From the NCBI GenBank assembly GCA_020638975.1, contig JACKHN010000006.1, forward strand, positions 124,001 through 188,000: a stretch of DNA of 64,000 nucleotides. Reading direction: 5' to 3'. The notes beneath the pieces were generated by a model, which saw nothing but the letters and a program-made list of their open reading frames with translations, did not search any database and had not been told where the DNA came from. The position numbers were made by a program, and so were the translations under genes. Origin of the DNA: Planctomycetaceae bacterium (GTDB lineage Bacteria > Planctomycetota > Planctomycetia > Pirellulales > Pirellulaceae). Positions 45,500 to 53,724 of the stretch are shown here, piece after piece. Position 1 is the first letter of the stretch. Each line of letters opens with the position of its first letter.

Positions 45500-45700
45500 A
45501 TGAAGGAGCAAGCGGCTGGCGGCTTTCGTCTCGAGTTGCCAGCCTCGGAGCTATTCGTCCACTTCGACGCACTTTGCCGCAATGTCACGTCGGATATGTA
45601 TCGCGATCTTCTCCGTGCCCATGTCATGCCCGATCAGATGCAGCCCGTCTACGGGCTGATCGCGGCTTTACAGAAGCAGGCTGCACCAACGTGGGAGTGA
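45500..45700 (+). pseudogene. 3' fragment of an M48 peptidase gene
   Basis: A 66-codon frame (from ATG 45500) that matches the last 66 residues of the M48 peptidase at 33568-35055: LPASELFVHFDALCRNVTSD and RDLLRAHVMPDQMQPVYGLI differ at only a few positions. The HEFGH catalytic part is absent. Nucleotide similarity appears lower than protein similarity, so this is a relic of an older paralogue rather than a recent copy. A family-B repeat begins about 19 bp after the stop. Confidence 0.7.
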
Positions 45701-45718
45701 TATAGCACCCGCTTTCCG

Positions 45719-45821
45719 GCTAGTGCGAGTCGCACGGACATCTAGCGGTCGTGGTGATCTAATTCCCAGAGTTTCTCGACAAAACAACGCTACACTCACA
45801 CGAAGGCCGCTCTAATCACCT
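45719..45821 (+). repeat. Repeat family B, copy 3
   Basis: Starts CTAGTGCGAGTCGCACGGAC, then TAGCGGTCGTGGTGATCTAA, TTCCCAGAGTTTCTCGACAA, AACAACGCTACACTCA and CCGCTCTAATCACC. Like copy 2 it follows a sequence encoding the M48 C terminus. Its right edge overlaps the end of the small zinc-ribbon gene. Confidence 0.7.
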
Positions 45822-46021
45822 GGCGGCGTCACCTTCGTTCTGCATGTTCCGCAATATGCGATACCGTTCACGACTCCAACGGTAGTGCCGCAGCTTGGGC
45901 AAACCAGTCCTTGCGACTTCTTGCTCTTCATTAAGAGATCCAAGTCCTTCCGTCCACGAATCACTCGCTGCAGTCCATCGAGAAATCGCATCCCGAAGAT
46001 AGCGCTAAAAATCCCTCGCAT
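45812..46021 (-). CDS. Small zinc-ribbon protein (69 aa)
   Basis: 69 residues with a four-cysteine ribbon near the C terminus (LVCPSCGTTVGVVNGIAYCGTCRTK). The N-terminal half is basic with hydrophobic residues (MRGIFSAIFGMRFLDGLQRVIRGRKDLDLLM), possibly an amphipathic helix. GAGGTGA lies 3-4 bases upstream of ATG 46021. Function unknown. The last codons lie in a family-B repeat, so its native C terminus may have been altered by that repeat. Confidence 0.65.
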   Translation of the reverse strand: MRGIFSAIFGMRFLDGLQRVIRGRKDLDLLMKSKKSQGLVCPSCGTTVGVVNGIAYCGTCRTKVTPPGD

Positions 46022-46191
46022 GACTCACCTCGCGATCCATAAGGACTGATTGGAATGAGAGTCTTTTCGCCCGGAGGGCAATCATCTTGGCATGCGAAAC
46101 GTGCGAACGTGTGATATTGCCATTGAGTATGCGAAACGAAAGCGAATCCGCGCCGATTCAACAGCCTGTCCCTCCGGGTTCCAATCGATTC

Positions 46192-47724
46192 TTACCCCGG
46201 CGCTGGCAAGTTGCTGTATCCCATCAGAAATGTGTCGATCGCGCGAGCAGCTCCCCGGCCTTCGTTGATCGCCCAAACCACCAAGGATTGGCCGCGGCGG
46301 CAGTCTCCAGCGGCGAACACTTTGTCAACACTCGTCGAAAACTTGCCGTGCTCAGCTTTGTAGTTGCTGCGCGGGTCGTATTCCAGTCCGAGCATGTCTG
46401 AGACCGTTTGCTCGGGACCGAGGAAGCCCATCGACAGAAAGACGAGATCGCACTCGAAGACTTCTTCGCTGTCAGGCACTTCGGTGAACGGAGCCTTCTC
46501 ACCGGGCTTCGACCAGTCGATACGAACGGTCTTGATCCCAGCGACGTTTCCGCTTCCGTCGTCAATAAACTCTTTCGATAGAATCGCGTAGGTACGAGGA
46601 TCGTTGCCGAATTTCTCTTCAGCTTCCGCGTGTGAGTAGTCGAGGCGAAAGATGCGCGGCCACTGTGGCCAGGGATTGTTGGGAGCTCGTTCGACCGGTG
46701 GCTGGTCAAGCAACTCGAAGTTGACGACGCTGGTGCAACCGTGACGGATCGAAGTGCCAATGCAGTCGGCTCCGGTATCGCCGCCGCCGATGACGACCAC
46801 GCGTTTGCCTTTCGCCGAAATGTAGGTGTTGTCTGCGAGCTCCGAGTCGAGCAGGCTCTTGGTGTTCCGGGTGAGGAAATCCATTGCCAGGTGAATGCCT
46901 TTCAACTCGCGTCCCGCAATTGGTAGGTCGCGGGGTTTCGTTGCTCCGGTGGCGAGCAACACGGCGTCATGTTCTTCGAGGAGCTTGTTCGGATCAATGT
47001 ATTTGACCTTGCAGCCGCGTTCTTCCATGATCTGTGTCATGTGTCCGGAAGGGAACTCTTCCTTCTTGCCGACGTGGGCGTTCGTGACGAATGTCACACC
47101 TTCCGCACGCAGCAAGTTCAACCGTCGTTCGACGACGCCCTTGTCCAGCTTCATATTCGGAATGCCGTACATCAGCAGGCCGCCGATGCGGTCGGCTCGC
47201 TCGTAGACGGTTACCGTATGCCCCGCTTTGTTTAGCTGGTCTGCGGCGGCCAAACCCGCTGGGCCGGAACCGACGATCGCGACTTTCTTGCCGGTGCGAG
47301 TTTGTGGAGGTTGTGGACGCACCCACCCCTCCGCGAATCCGCGATCGATAATGGCATTCTCGATATTTTTGATCGTGACCGCCGGGTCGATGATGCCCAA
47401 CACGCATGCGCCTTCGCAAGGAGCAGGACAAGCGCGACCTGTGAACTCGGGAAAGTTGTTGGTCTTGTGCAGTCGTTCCAAAGCATCGCGCCAACGCCCT
47501 GTGTAAACCAAGTCGTTCCACTCGGGTATCAGGTTGTCGATCGGACAACCGCTGTTGGATTGGCAGAATGGCACGCCGCAGTCCATACAGCGAGCTCCCT
47601 GCGTGCGCAGATGCTCTTCATCCCCTTCGGTGTAGATCTCGCCGAAATCCTTGATACGGACCAATGGCTCACGATACGGAACGGCTTTCCGGGGATGTTC
47701 TTTGAATCCTGTTGGCTTTCCCAT
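46192..47724 (-). CDS. gltD: Glutamate synthase (NADPH) small subunit
   Basis: NAD(P)H-oxidising subunit that feeds electrons to GltB to make glutamate from 2-oxoglutarate and glutamine. N-terminal cysteines for Fe-S clusters (CMDCGVPFCQSNSGCPIDNLIPEW), the FAD Rossmann motif IVGSGPAGLAAADQL (about residue 150), the NADPH motif VVVIGGGDTGADCIG (about 310) and the C-terminal FAD motif VFAAGDCRRGQSLVVWA. 510 residues, a little longer than the usual 470-490. ATG 47724; separated by 97 bp from gltB upstream on the same strand. Confidence 0.96.
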   Translation of the reverse strand: MGKPTGFKEHPRKAVPYREPLVRIKDFGEIYTEGDEEHLRTQGARCMDCGVPFCQSNSGCPIDNLIPEWNDLVYTGRWRDALERLHKTNNFPEFTGRACPAPCEGACVLGIIDPAVTIKNIENAIIDRGFAEGWVRPQPPQTRTGKKVAIVGSGPAGLAAADQLNKAGHTVTVYERADRIGGLLMYGIPNMKLDKGVVERRLNLLRAEGVTFVTNAHVGKKEEFPSGHMTQIMEERGCKVKYIDPNKLLEEHDAVLLATGATKPRDLPIAGRELKGIHLAMDFLTRNTKSLLDSELADNTYISAKGKRVVVIGGGDTGADCIGTSIRHGCTSVVNFELLDQPPVERAPNNPWPQWPRIFRLDYSHAEAEEKFGNDPRTYAILSKEFIDDGSGNVAGIKTVRIDWSKPGEKAPFTEVPDSEEVFECDLVFLSMGFLGPEQTVSDMLGLEYDPRSNYKAEHGKFSTSVDKVFAAGDCRRGQSLVVWAINEGRGAARAIDTFLMGYSNLPAPG

Positions 47725-47821
47725 CTTCTTCTTTCGTCTCTAACTTGTGTTGTTCGGGTTCTGCGGGGCAGAGCCTCGCGAGCAGCCTGTTGTAAGGCAG
47801 GGGCCTGGAAGCGAGGTTTAA

Positions 47822-50800
47822 CTAATCGTTGGGGCCTTCCGCCCGAACCGTCGCTTCTTGTTCTTCGTCGTGTGACTTGCGTTCCATCAAGACGCGTTTG
47901 TAATCCAGCGGCATGACCTTGACGAACTGCTTGAGCACTTCTGGCCAGCGCTTAATCACGTCGCCAGCGACGGTCGAGCCAGTGTACTTGTGATGATCCT
48001 CGATCATTTCCAGCAACTCTCCAATGTCATCGTCAGACTCGACGTCCTCGAGTTCGACCAATGCCAGATTGCAATTCAAGCGGAAAGCGTCGCGATCTGC
48101 AGCCCATACGTAAGCCACTCCGCCCGACATGCCCGCAGCAAAATTGCGGCCCGTTGGTCCGAGAATGATCGCGCGGCCACCGGTCATGTATTCGCAAGCA
48201 TGATCGCCGACTCCTTCAACGACTGCCCAAGCACCACTATTGCGGACACAGAATCGCTCTGCGGCTCGACCACGGAAAAACGCGCGACCTCCGGTTGCTC
48301 CGTACAAGCAAACGTTGCCGACCAAGATATTGTCTTCTGGGGCGAAGCCGCACTCCTTCGGTGGATAAATCACGACGCGACCGCCCGACAGACCTTTGCC
48401 GACGTAGTCGTTCGCGTCGCCCTCGAGCTCTAAGGTAATTCCGCGAGCCAACCAAGCGCCGAAGCTTTGACCGGCCGAACCGTTGAACTTGATATGAATC
48501 GTGTCGTCGGAGAGTCCATCCTCGCCCCACTTCTTTACGACGTTGTGGCTCAGGATCGTGCCGACCGTTCGATTCGTATTGATGATCGGCAACTCAAGGC
48601 GAACCTTGTCGCCGTTATCAATCGCCGGAGCGCACATCCCAAGCAAGTGCGTATTGTCGAGTGCAAACTCCAATCCATGATCCTGTTTGATCATGCATCG
48701 CGTTTCGACATCGGGGCGTGGCTTCTTGGCCGGTGTCAGGATCGGCGTCAAGTCGATGCCATCGGCCTTCCAGTGGTCGATCGCCGCACTCATGTCGAGC
48801 ACGTCGGCGCGTCCAACCATTTCATCCACCGTGCGGAATCCGAGCGAAGCCATAACGCGTCGTGCATCCTCGGCAACCATGAACAAATAGTTGACGACGT
48901 GTTCCGGCTTGCCCGTGAACTTCTTGCGAAGGATCGGATCTTGCGTCGCGATGCCGACCGGGCAAGTGTTCAGGTGACACTTGCGCATCATGATACAGCC
49001 GAGCGTGATCAGCGGAGCCGTCGAGAACCCGATCTCCTCTGCTCCGAGCAACAGCCCGATAACGACATCGCGTCCGGTCTTCATGCCGCCATCGGTTTGC
49101 AGTACGACGCGGCTGCGAAGATCATTCATCACAAGCGTCTGATGCGTCTCGGCAATTCCCAATTCCCACGGCAAGCCCGCGTGCTTGATGCTTGTCAACG
49201 GCGAAGCACCGGTCCCGCCCGTGTCTCCCGCAATCAAAATATGGTCCGCGTGAGCCTTCGCAACGCCAGCGGCAACGGTACCAACACCGACTTCCGAAAC
49301 AAGCTTGACGCTTACGCGAGCCTCAGGATTGGCATTCTTCAGATCGTGAATCAATTGAGCCAAATCTTCGATCGAATAGATGTCGTGATGAGGCGGCGGG
49401 CTAATGAGTCCCACGCCAGGTGTCGAGTGACGAATGCGTGCGATGTTATCGTCGACTTTGTGTCCGGGAAGCTCACCGCCTTCCCCAGGCTTTGCACCCT
49501 GTGAAATCTTGATTTGCAACTCGTCAGCATTGGTTAAATACCACGCCGTCACACCGAAACGACCCGATGCAATTTGCTTGATTGCTGATCGCTTGGAATC
49601 GCCATTAGGAAGCGGCTTAAAGCGAACGGAATCCTCACCGCCTTCGCCCGTGTTACTCTTTCCGCCCAGGCGATTCATCGATATCGCGAGCGTCTCGTGA
49701 GCTTCGGCGGAGATCGAACCAAAGCTCATTGCGCCCGTGCAGAATCGCTTGACGATCTCGCTGGCTGGCTCGACTTCTTCGAGTGGAACGGGCCCACCGT
49801 TGGCGCCGTCCTTGAATCGCAACAGGCCGCGGAGCGTGTAGCGTCTGCGATTCTCGTCGTTGATCTGATTCGCGAATCGCCAATACGCCTCGTCGTCGTT
49901 GGCACGGGCAGCAACTTGCAGGTCGGCGATCGCGTTCGGCTCCCAGCCATGCTTCTCGCCTTCCGCTCGCCAATGGAATTCACCAGGGTTGGGCAGCGAA
50001 GGTAAGAGTTCTTCTGCGCGTTCCGGATACCCCAAGGCGTGGCGCCGAAGCATCTCCGTTGCTAAGACCTTGAAACTCACTCCCTGGACGCGACTGGCCG
50101 TGTTCGTGAAACATCGGTCGATGACTTCGTCTTTCAAGCCAATCGCCTCGAAAATCTGAGCTCCCTTGTAGGATTGCAACGTCGAGATGCCCATCTTGCC
50201 CATGATCTTCAGGATGCCTTTGGCGACTGCCTTTCGGTACGCGTTCACGACTTTTTCGTCGTCGCTGAACTCGTGCGGATCAAGGCGTCCTTCGATCCTC
50301 GCCTTCCATAACGCTTCGAACGCGAGGTACGGGTTGATAGCATCCGCACCGTAACCGATCAGCAAACAATGATGGTGAGCCTCACGAGCTTCGCCCGTCT
50401 CTAACACGATCCCGATCCGCGTCCGCTTTGCTTCGCGGACGAGATGGTGATGCAAACCAGCACAGGCCAACAGGGTGCTGAGCGGAACACGGTCCTTGCT
50501 GATTGCGCGGTCGGACAACACGACGAGGCTGTAGCCGTCTTTGATTGCCTGCTCTGCCTCGGCACAGATCCGATCGAGCGCCGCGAGCATTCCGTCTTCG
50601 CCTGCGGTTCGTGGGAAGGTGATGTCGATCGTCTTCGACTTCCAACCGCGATACTTCATGTGCTTGATCGCGCCCAATTCCTCGTTCGTCAGAATCGGAT
50701 GCGAAATCAGCAAGCGATGTGCGTGCTCCTTACTGGTTTCGAGCAAATTCCGCTCGGGCCCGATGTAGCACTCCAAGGACATGATAATCTCTTCGCGGAT

Positions 50801-52423
50801 CGAATCGATCGCCGGGTTCGTGACCTGGGCGAAGAGTTGCTTAAAGTAGTCGTACGGCATCCGCGGTCGGTCGCTGAGGCAAGCCAATGCAGAATCGTTC
50901 CCCATCGATCCGACTGGGTCGCGCTTTTCGCGGATCATCGGTTGCAAGATGAAGTGCATCGTCTCGAGCGTGTAACCAAATGCTTGCAGGCGAGGCAGCA
51001 GCGTATCGGGATCAAAGCCATGCGCCTCTTTCTTAGGACGCAAGTCGGTCAGCTGGATTCGTTGCTCTCGCAGCCACTTGGCATACGGTCGGCGAGCGGA
51101 AAAGTCTTCCTTGAGGTCATTATCCGAGATCAGCTTTCCCTGTTCAAAATCAACAAGGAACATCTTGCCAGGTTGAAGCCGCCCCTTCTCCTTGACGTTT
51201 GTTGGTTCGATCGGCAACACGCCGACTTCACTCGCCATGAGAACGCGATCGTCGTGGGTGATGTAGTAGCGACTCGGGCGTAATCCGTTGCGATCGAGCA
51301 CCGCGCCGATGTACTTGCCGTCGCTAAAGACAACCGAGGCCGGACCGTCCCACGGTTCCATCAGGCACGAATGGTATTCATAGAAAGCACGCTTGTTCTC
51401 GGACATCGTGTCGTGCTTCTGCCACGCTTCAGGAATCATCATCATGACGGACTCTTGCAGGGAGCGGCCCGACATCAGCAAGAACTCAAGGGCATTGTCG
51501 AAACCGCCCGAGTCGGAGCAGTCGGGTTCCATGACGGGAAAGCAATTCTCTAACTCCTTGCCGAACAGTTTGCTCTTCATCACGCCTTCACGAGCACGCA
51601 TCCAATTCTTGTTGCCGCGCAGCGTGTTGATCTCGCCGTTATGCGACATGAAGCGGAGCGGTTGAGCGCGATCCCAACTGGGGAACGTATTGGTCGAGAA
51701 ACGCGAGTGAACCATCGCGAGGTGCGTCGTATAGTCGGTATCGCGCAAGTCAGGGAAATACGCCATCAATTGCAGCGTTCGCAACATCCCTTTGTAGATG
51801 ATGACTTTCGTCGAGAGGCTACAGACGTAGAAGATCTTTCGCTGGACGAGCGAAGCATCTTCGCGTAGCAGTTTTGTCGCGCGTTTGCGAATCAGATACA
51901 GTTGCCGTTCGAACGCGTCCCCTTCCAATCCATCGGCTGCCGCGATGATGAGTTGTTCCATGTGAGGCTCGGAAGCACGAGCCGTTGGTCCAACATCTGC
52001 CGCATCACTTTCGGTTGGAACTTTACGCCAGCCAACCAAGCGTTGTCCCTGCTCGGCGATGATCTGCTCAACAACTCGCTTGCAGTGGAGGCGTTCCGTC
52101 GCATCTTGCGGCAAGAAGATGATCCCCGCACCAAACTTCCCCGGCTCGGGCAAATCCGCCTTCAGTTCGTCTTTGGCGACTTTGGCAAAGAACTCATATG
52201 GCAACCCGGTCATGATGCCGGCACCATCTCCGGTGTTCGATTCACAACCACACGCGCCGCGATGCTCCATGTTCTTGAGCACGATGTACGCGTCTTGGAC
52301 GATCTGATGGCTGCGTTGGCCTTTGATATGTGCGACGAATCCGACGCCACAGCTGTCGTGCTCGTTTGCCGGATCGTACAGGCCTTGCTTCTCGGGATAA
52401 CCGAATTGATTCAACACTGTCAT
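47822..52423 (-). CDS. gltB: Glutamate synthase large subunit
   Basis: 1533 residues, the normal GltB length. The N-terminal glutaminase has its catalytic Cys at position 25 in NEHDSCGVGFVAH, so a 24-residue propeptide is expected to be removed. The central FMN synthase part contains GGKSNTGEGGEDSVRF, ISQGAKPGEGGELPGHKV, and the [3Fe-4S] cysteines CIMMRKCHLNTCPVG. The C-terminal GXGXG domain includes FGAWLARGITLELEGDANDYVGKG. Cytosolic; the GOGAT half of ammonium assimilation. It follows the lysR gene with a 4-bp overlap. Confidence 0.97.
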   Translation of the reverse strand: MTVLNQFGYPEKQGLYDPANEHDSCGVGFVAHIKGQRSHQIVQDAYIVLKNMEHRGACGCESNTGDGAGIMTGLPYEFFAKVAKDELKADLPEPGKFGAGIIFLPQDATERLHCKRVVEQIIAEQGQRLVGWRKVPTESDAADVGPTARASEPHMEQLIIAAADGLEGDAFERQLYLIRKRATKLLREDASLVQRKIFYVCSLSTKVIIYKGMLRTLQLMAYFPDLRDTDYTTHLAMVHSRFSTNTFPSWDRAQPLRFMSHNGEINTLRGNKNWMRAREGVMKSKLFGKELENCFPVMEPDCSDSGGFDNALEFLLMSGRSLQESVMMMIPEAWQKHDTMSENKRAFYEYHSCLMEPWDGPASVVFSDGKYIGAVLDRNGLRPSRYYITHDDRVLMASEVGVLPIEPTNVKEKGRLQPGKMFLVDFEQGKLISDNDLKEDFSARRPYAKWLREQRIQLTDLRPKKEAHGFDPDTLLPRLQAFGYTLETMHFILQPMIREKRDPVGSMGNDSALACLSDRPRMPYDYFKQLFAQVTNPAIDSIREEIIMSLECYIGPERNLLETSKEHAHRLLISHPILTNEELGAIKHMKYRGWKSKTIDITFPRTAGEDGMLAALDRICAEAEQAIKDGYSLVVLSDRAISKDRVPLSTLLACAGLHHHLVREAKRTRIGIVLETGEAREAHHHCLLIGYGADAINPYLAFEALWKARIEGRLDPHEFSDDEKVVNAYRKAVAKGILKIMGKMGISTLQSYKGAQIFEAIGLKDEVIDRCFTNTASRVQGVSFKVLATEMLRRHALGYPERAEELLPSLPNPGEFHWRAEGEKHGWEPNAIADLQVAARANDDEAYWRFANQINDENRRRYTLRGLLRFKDGANGGPVPLEEVEPASEIVKRFCTGAMSFGSISAEAHETLAISMNRLGGKSNTGEGGEDSVRFKPLPNGDSKRSAIKQIASGRFGVTAWYLTNADELQIKISQGAKPGEGGELPGHKVDDNIARIRHSTPGVGLISPPPHHDIYSIEDLAQLIHDLKNANPEARVSVKLVSEVGVGTVAAGVAKAHADHILIAGDTGGTGASPLTSIKHAGLPWELGIAETHQTLVMNDLRSRVVLQTDGGMKTGRDVVIGLLLGAEEIGFSTAPLITLGCIMMRKCHLNTCPVGIATQDPILRKKFTGKPEHVVNYLFMVAEDARRVMASLGFRTVDEMVGRADVLDMSAAIDHWKADGIDLTPILTPAKKPRPDVETRCMIKQDHGLEFALDNTHLLGMCAPAIDNGDKVRLELPIINTNRTVGTILSHNVVKKWGEDGLSDDTIHIKFNGSAGQSFGAWLARGITLELEGDANDYVGKGLSGGRVVIYPPKECGFAPEDNILVGNVCLYGATGGRAFFRGRAAERFCVRNSGAWAVVEGVGDHACEYMTGGRAIILGPTGRNFAAGMSGGVAYVWAADRDAFRLNCNLALVELEDVESDDDIGELLEMIEDHHKYTGSTVAGDVIKRWPEVLKQFVKVMPLDYKRVLMERKSHDEEQEATVRAEGPND

Positions 52424-53403
52424 CGTTCTACCGTTTCTTCTTGCTCTTCGAACGACTCTGCCGCAGCACTTGCTGGGCTTGTCGTACGCGATGTTTCGTT
52501 TTCGAGTTCTTCGTGGAGTGCGCCGTGGTCGTTGCGCAGTAGTTGCTTAAATCGCTTCGCCGTTTTGCCAAGTTCGGCGCCGCGACGGCAGATGATTCCT
52601 AGCGGACGCACCAATTTGATATCACCCAACGGTCGCGTGACCAGCGTGCCAGCGGCGACTTCGCGCGTGACTGTCGGCTCGGGTAGCAAGCTGACGCCCG
52701 CATTGATCTCAATTGCCCGCTTGATCGTTTCTGTATTGTCAAATTCCATCACGTTCCGAACACTGACCCCGTGCGACGCCAGCGCTTTGTCAACTTCCGT
52801 CCGAATACGCAGATTGTCGTCAAAGCCGATAAACGCTTCGCCATCTAACTGCTGCAAGCCAATCGTCGAGTGTTTCGCCAACGGATGTTCAGGCGCACAG
52901 ACAAACACCATCGGTTCGTCGCGCCAAGGAATCGCACGCACGGTCCGCGAGTCGCGTGGATAGCTGACGAGCCCCAAGTCGACACCGTCGTTGCGAACCA
53001 GTTCGTACACTCGATCAGGATGCTGATACTGCAGCCGAACGTTGGCCTTGGGATGCTGACGCATGAAATCTTGTACAAAGCGACTCATATGGCTCAAGCC
53101 GACTGAGTAGATCGACGCCACACTGACCCGCCCGGCAACTTCTTCGTGCAGCGTCTTCACTTCTTCTTCTAACGCCGTGAACTTCTGAACGAGCCGACGA
53201 CAACCGTCGTAATAGACTTGTCCTTCGGGAGTTAGCACGAAAGGCCGCTTCGAGCGATCGATCAGCTTGACGCCTAAATCCTCTTCCAAGTGCAGCACCA
53301 TCTGACTGGCACCGGACTGCGATATACCGTTCTCGTCCGCCGCTCGTGAAAACGAGCGCCGACCAACAACGTCGCAGAAAACCTTGAGTGATTTCAGGTG
53401 CAT
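52420..53403 (-). CDS. LysR-type transcriptional regulator
   Basis: 327 residues. N-terminal winged helix-turn-helix (LKSLKVFCDVVGRRSFSRAADENGISQSGASQMVLHLEEDLGVKLIDRS is its span, residues 3-52), then a substrate-binding domain (VASIYSVGLSHMSRFVQDF, VDLGLVSYPRDSRTV, GVSLLPEPTV). Its stop overlaps the gltB start by 4 bp, so lysR, gltB and gltD form one operon. This differs from Bacillus gltC, which is divergent from gltAB. A GltC-like autoregulated role is plausible but not shown. Divergent from the VWA operon across 321 bp. Confidence 0.92.
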   Translation of the reverse strand: MHLKSLKVFCDVVGRRSFSRAADENGISQSGASQMVLHLEEDLGVKLIDRSKRPFVLTPEGQVYYDGCRRLVQKFTALEEEVKTLHEEVAGRVSVASIYSVGLSHMSRFVQDFMRQHPKANVRLQYQHPDRVYELVRNDGVDLGLVSYPRDSRTVRAIPWRDEPMVFVCAPEHPLAKHSTIGLQQLDGEAFIGFDDNLRIRTEVDKALASHGVSVRNVMEFDNTETIKRAIEINAGVSLLPEPTVTREVAAGTLVTRPLGDIKLVRPLGIICRRGAELGKTAKRFKQLLRNDHGALHEELENETSRTTSPASAAAESFEEQEETVER

Positions 53404-53724
53404 GCGTCAAAATCTAGATAAGAAATGCAAATAGAGCGCTGCCACAGAATCAGCAGTGAACATGCTACGATATTCGCTGAATCGCGGGTCGTCAACGGGC
53501 GAGCGGCTATAATCCAAAGGCCACAGATGTGAGCAGGTTCGGATCGTCGCCGGACTTGCGAGGGGTGCAACCCTTCCGTCGAGAAATGAGCCCGGGCTAC
53601 AAGATAGCCCCAATCGTGGGCGATAATAAGTAGCCGACTCAAGACTCCCTCGCGACTCGTAAGCGACTGACGTGTCGGGTAGAATCGGGCCCACGCTCGT
53701 CTGTGCCCTGTCAGGGAGGGAAGC
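53404..53724. other. Divergent regulatory region, lysR/VWA operon
   Basis: 321 bp without a gene. It must hold the promoter of the lysR-gltB-gltD operon and that of the VWA operon. A LysR box (T-N11-A) cannot be pinned down by eye with confidence. The strong ribosome site AGGGAGGGAAGC for the VWA gene is at the right end. Confidence 0.4.

Noticed and set aside
48467..49504. 345-codon plus-strand ORF opposite gltB
   Set aside because: Shadow of a highly conserved gene; no ribosome site or recognisable domain.
51902..52963. 353-codon plus-strand ORF over the gltB/lysR junction
   Set aside because: Antisense to two clear genes and composition typical of a shadow frame.
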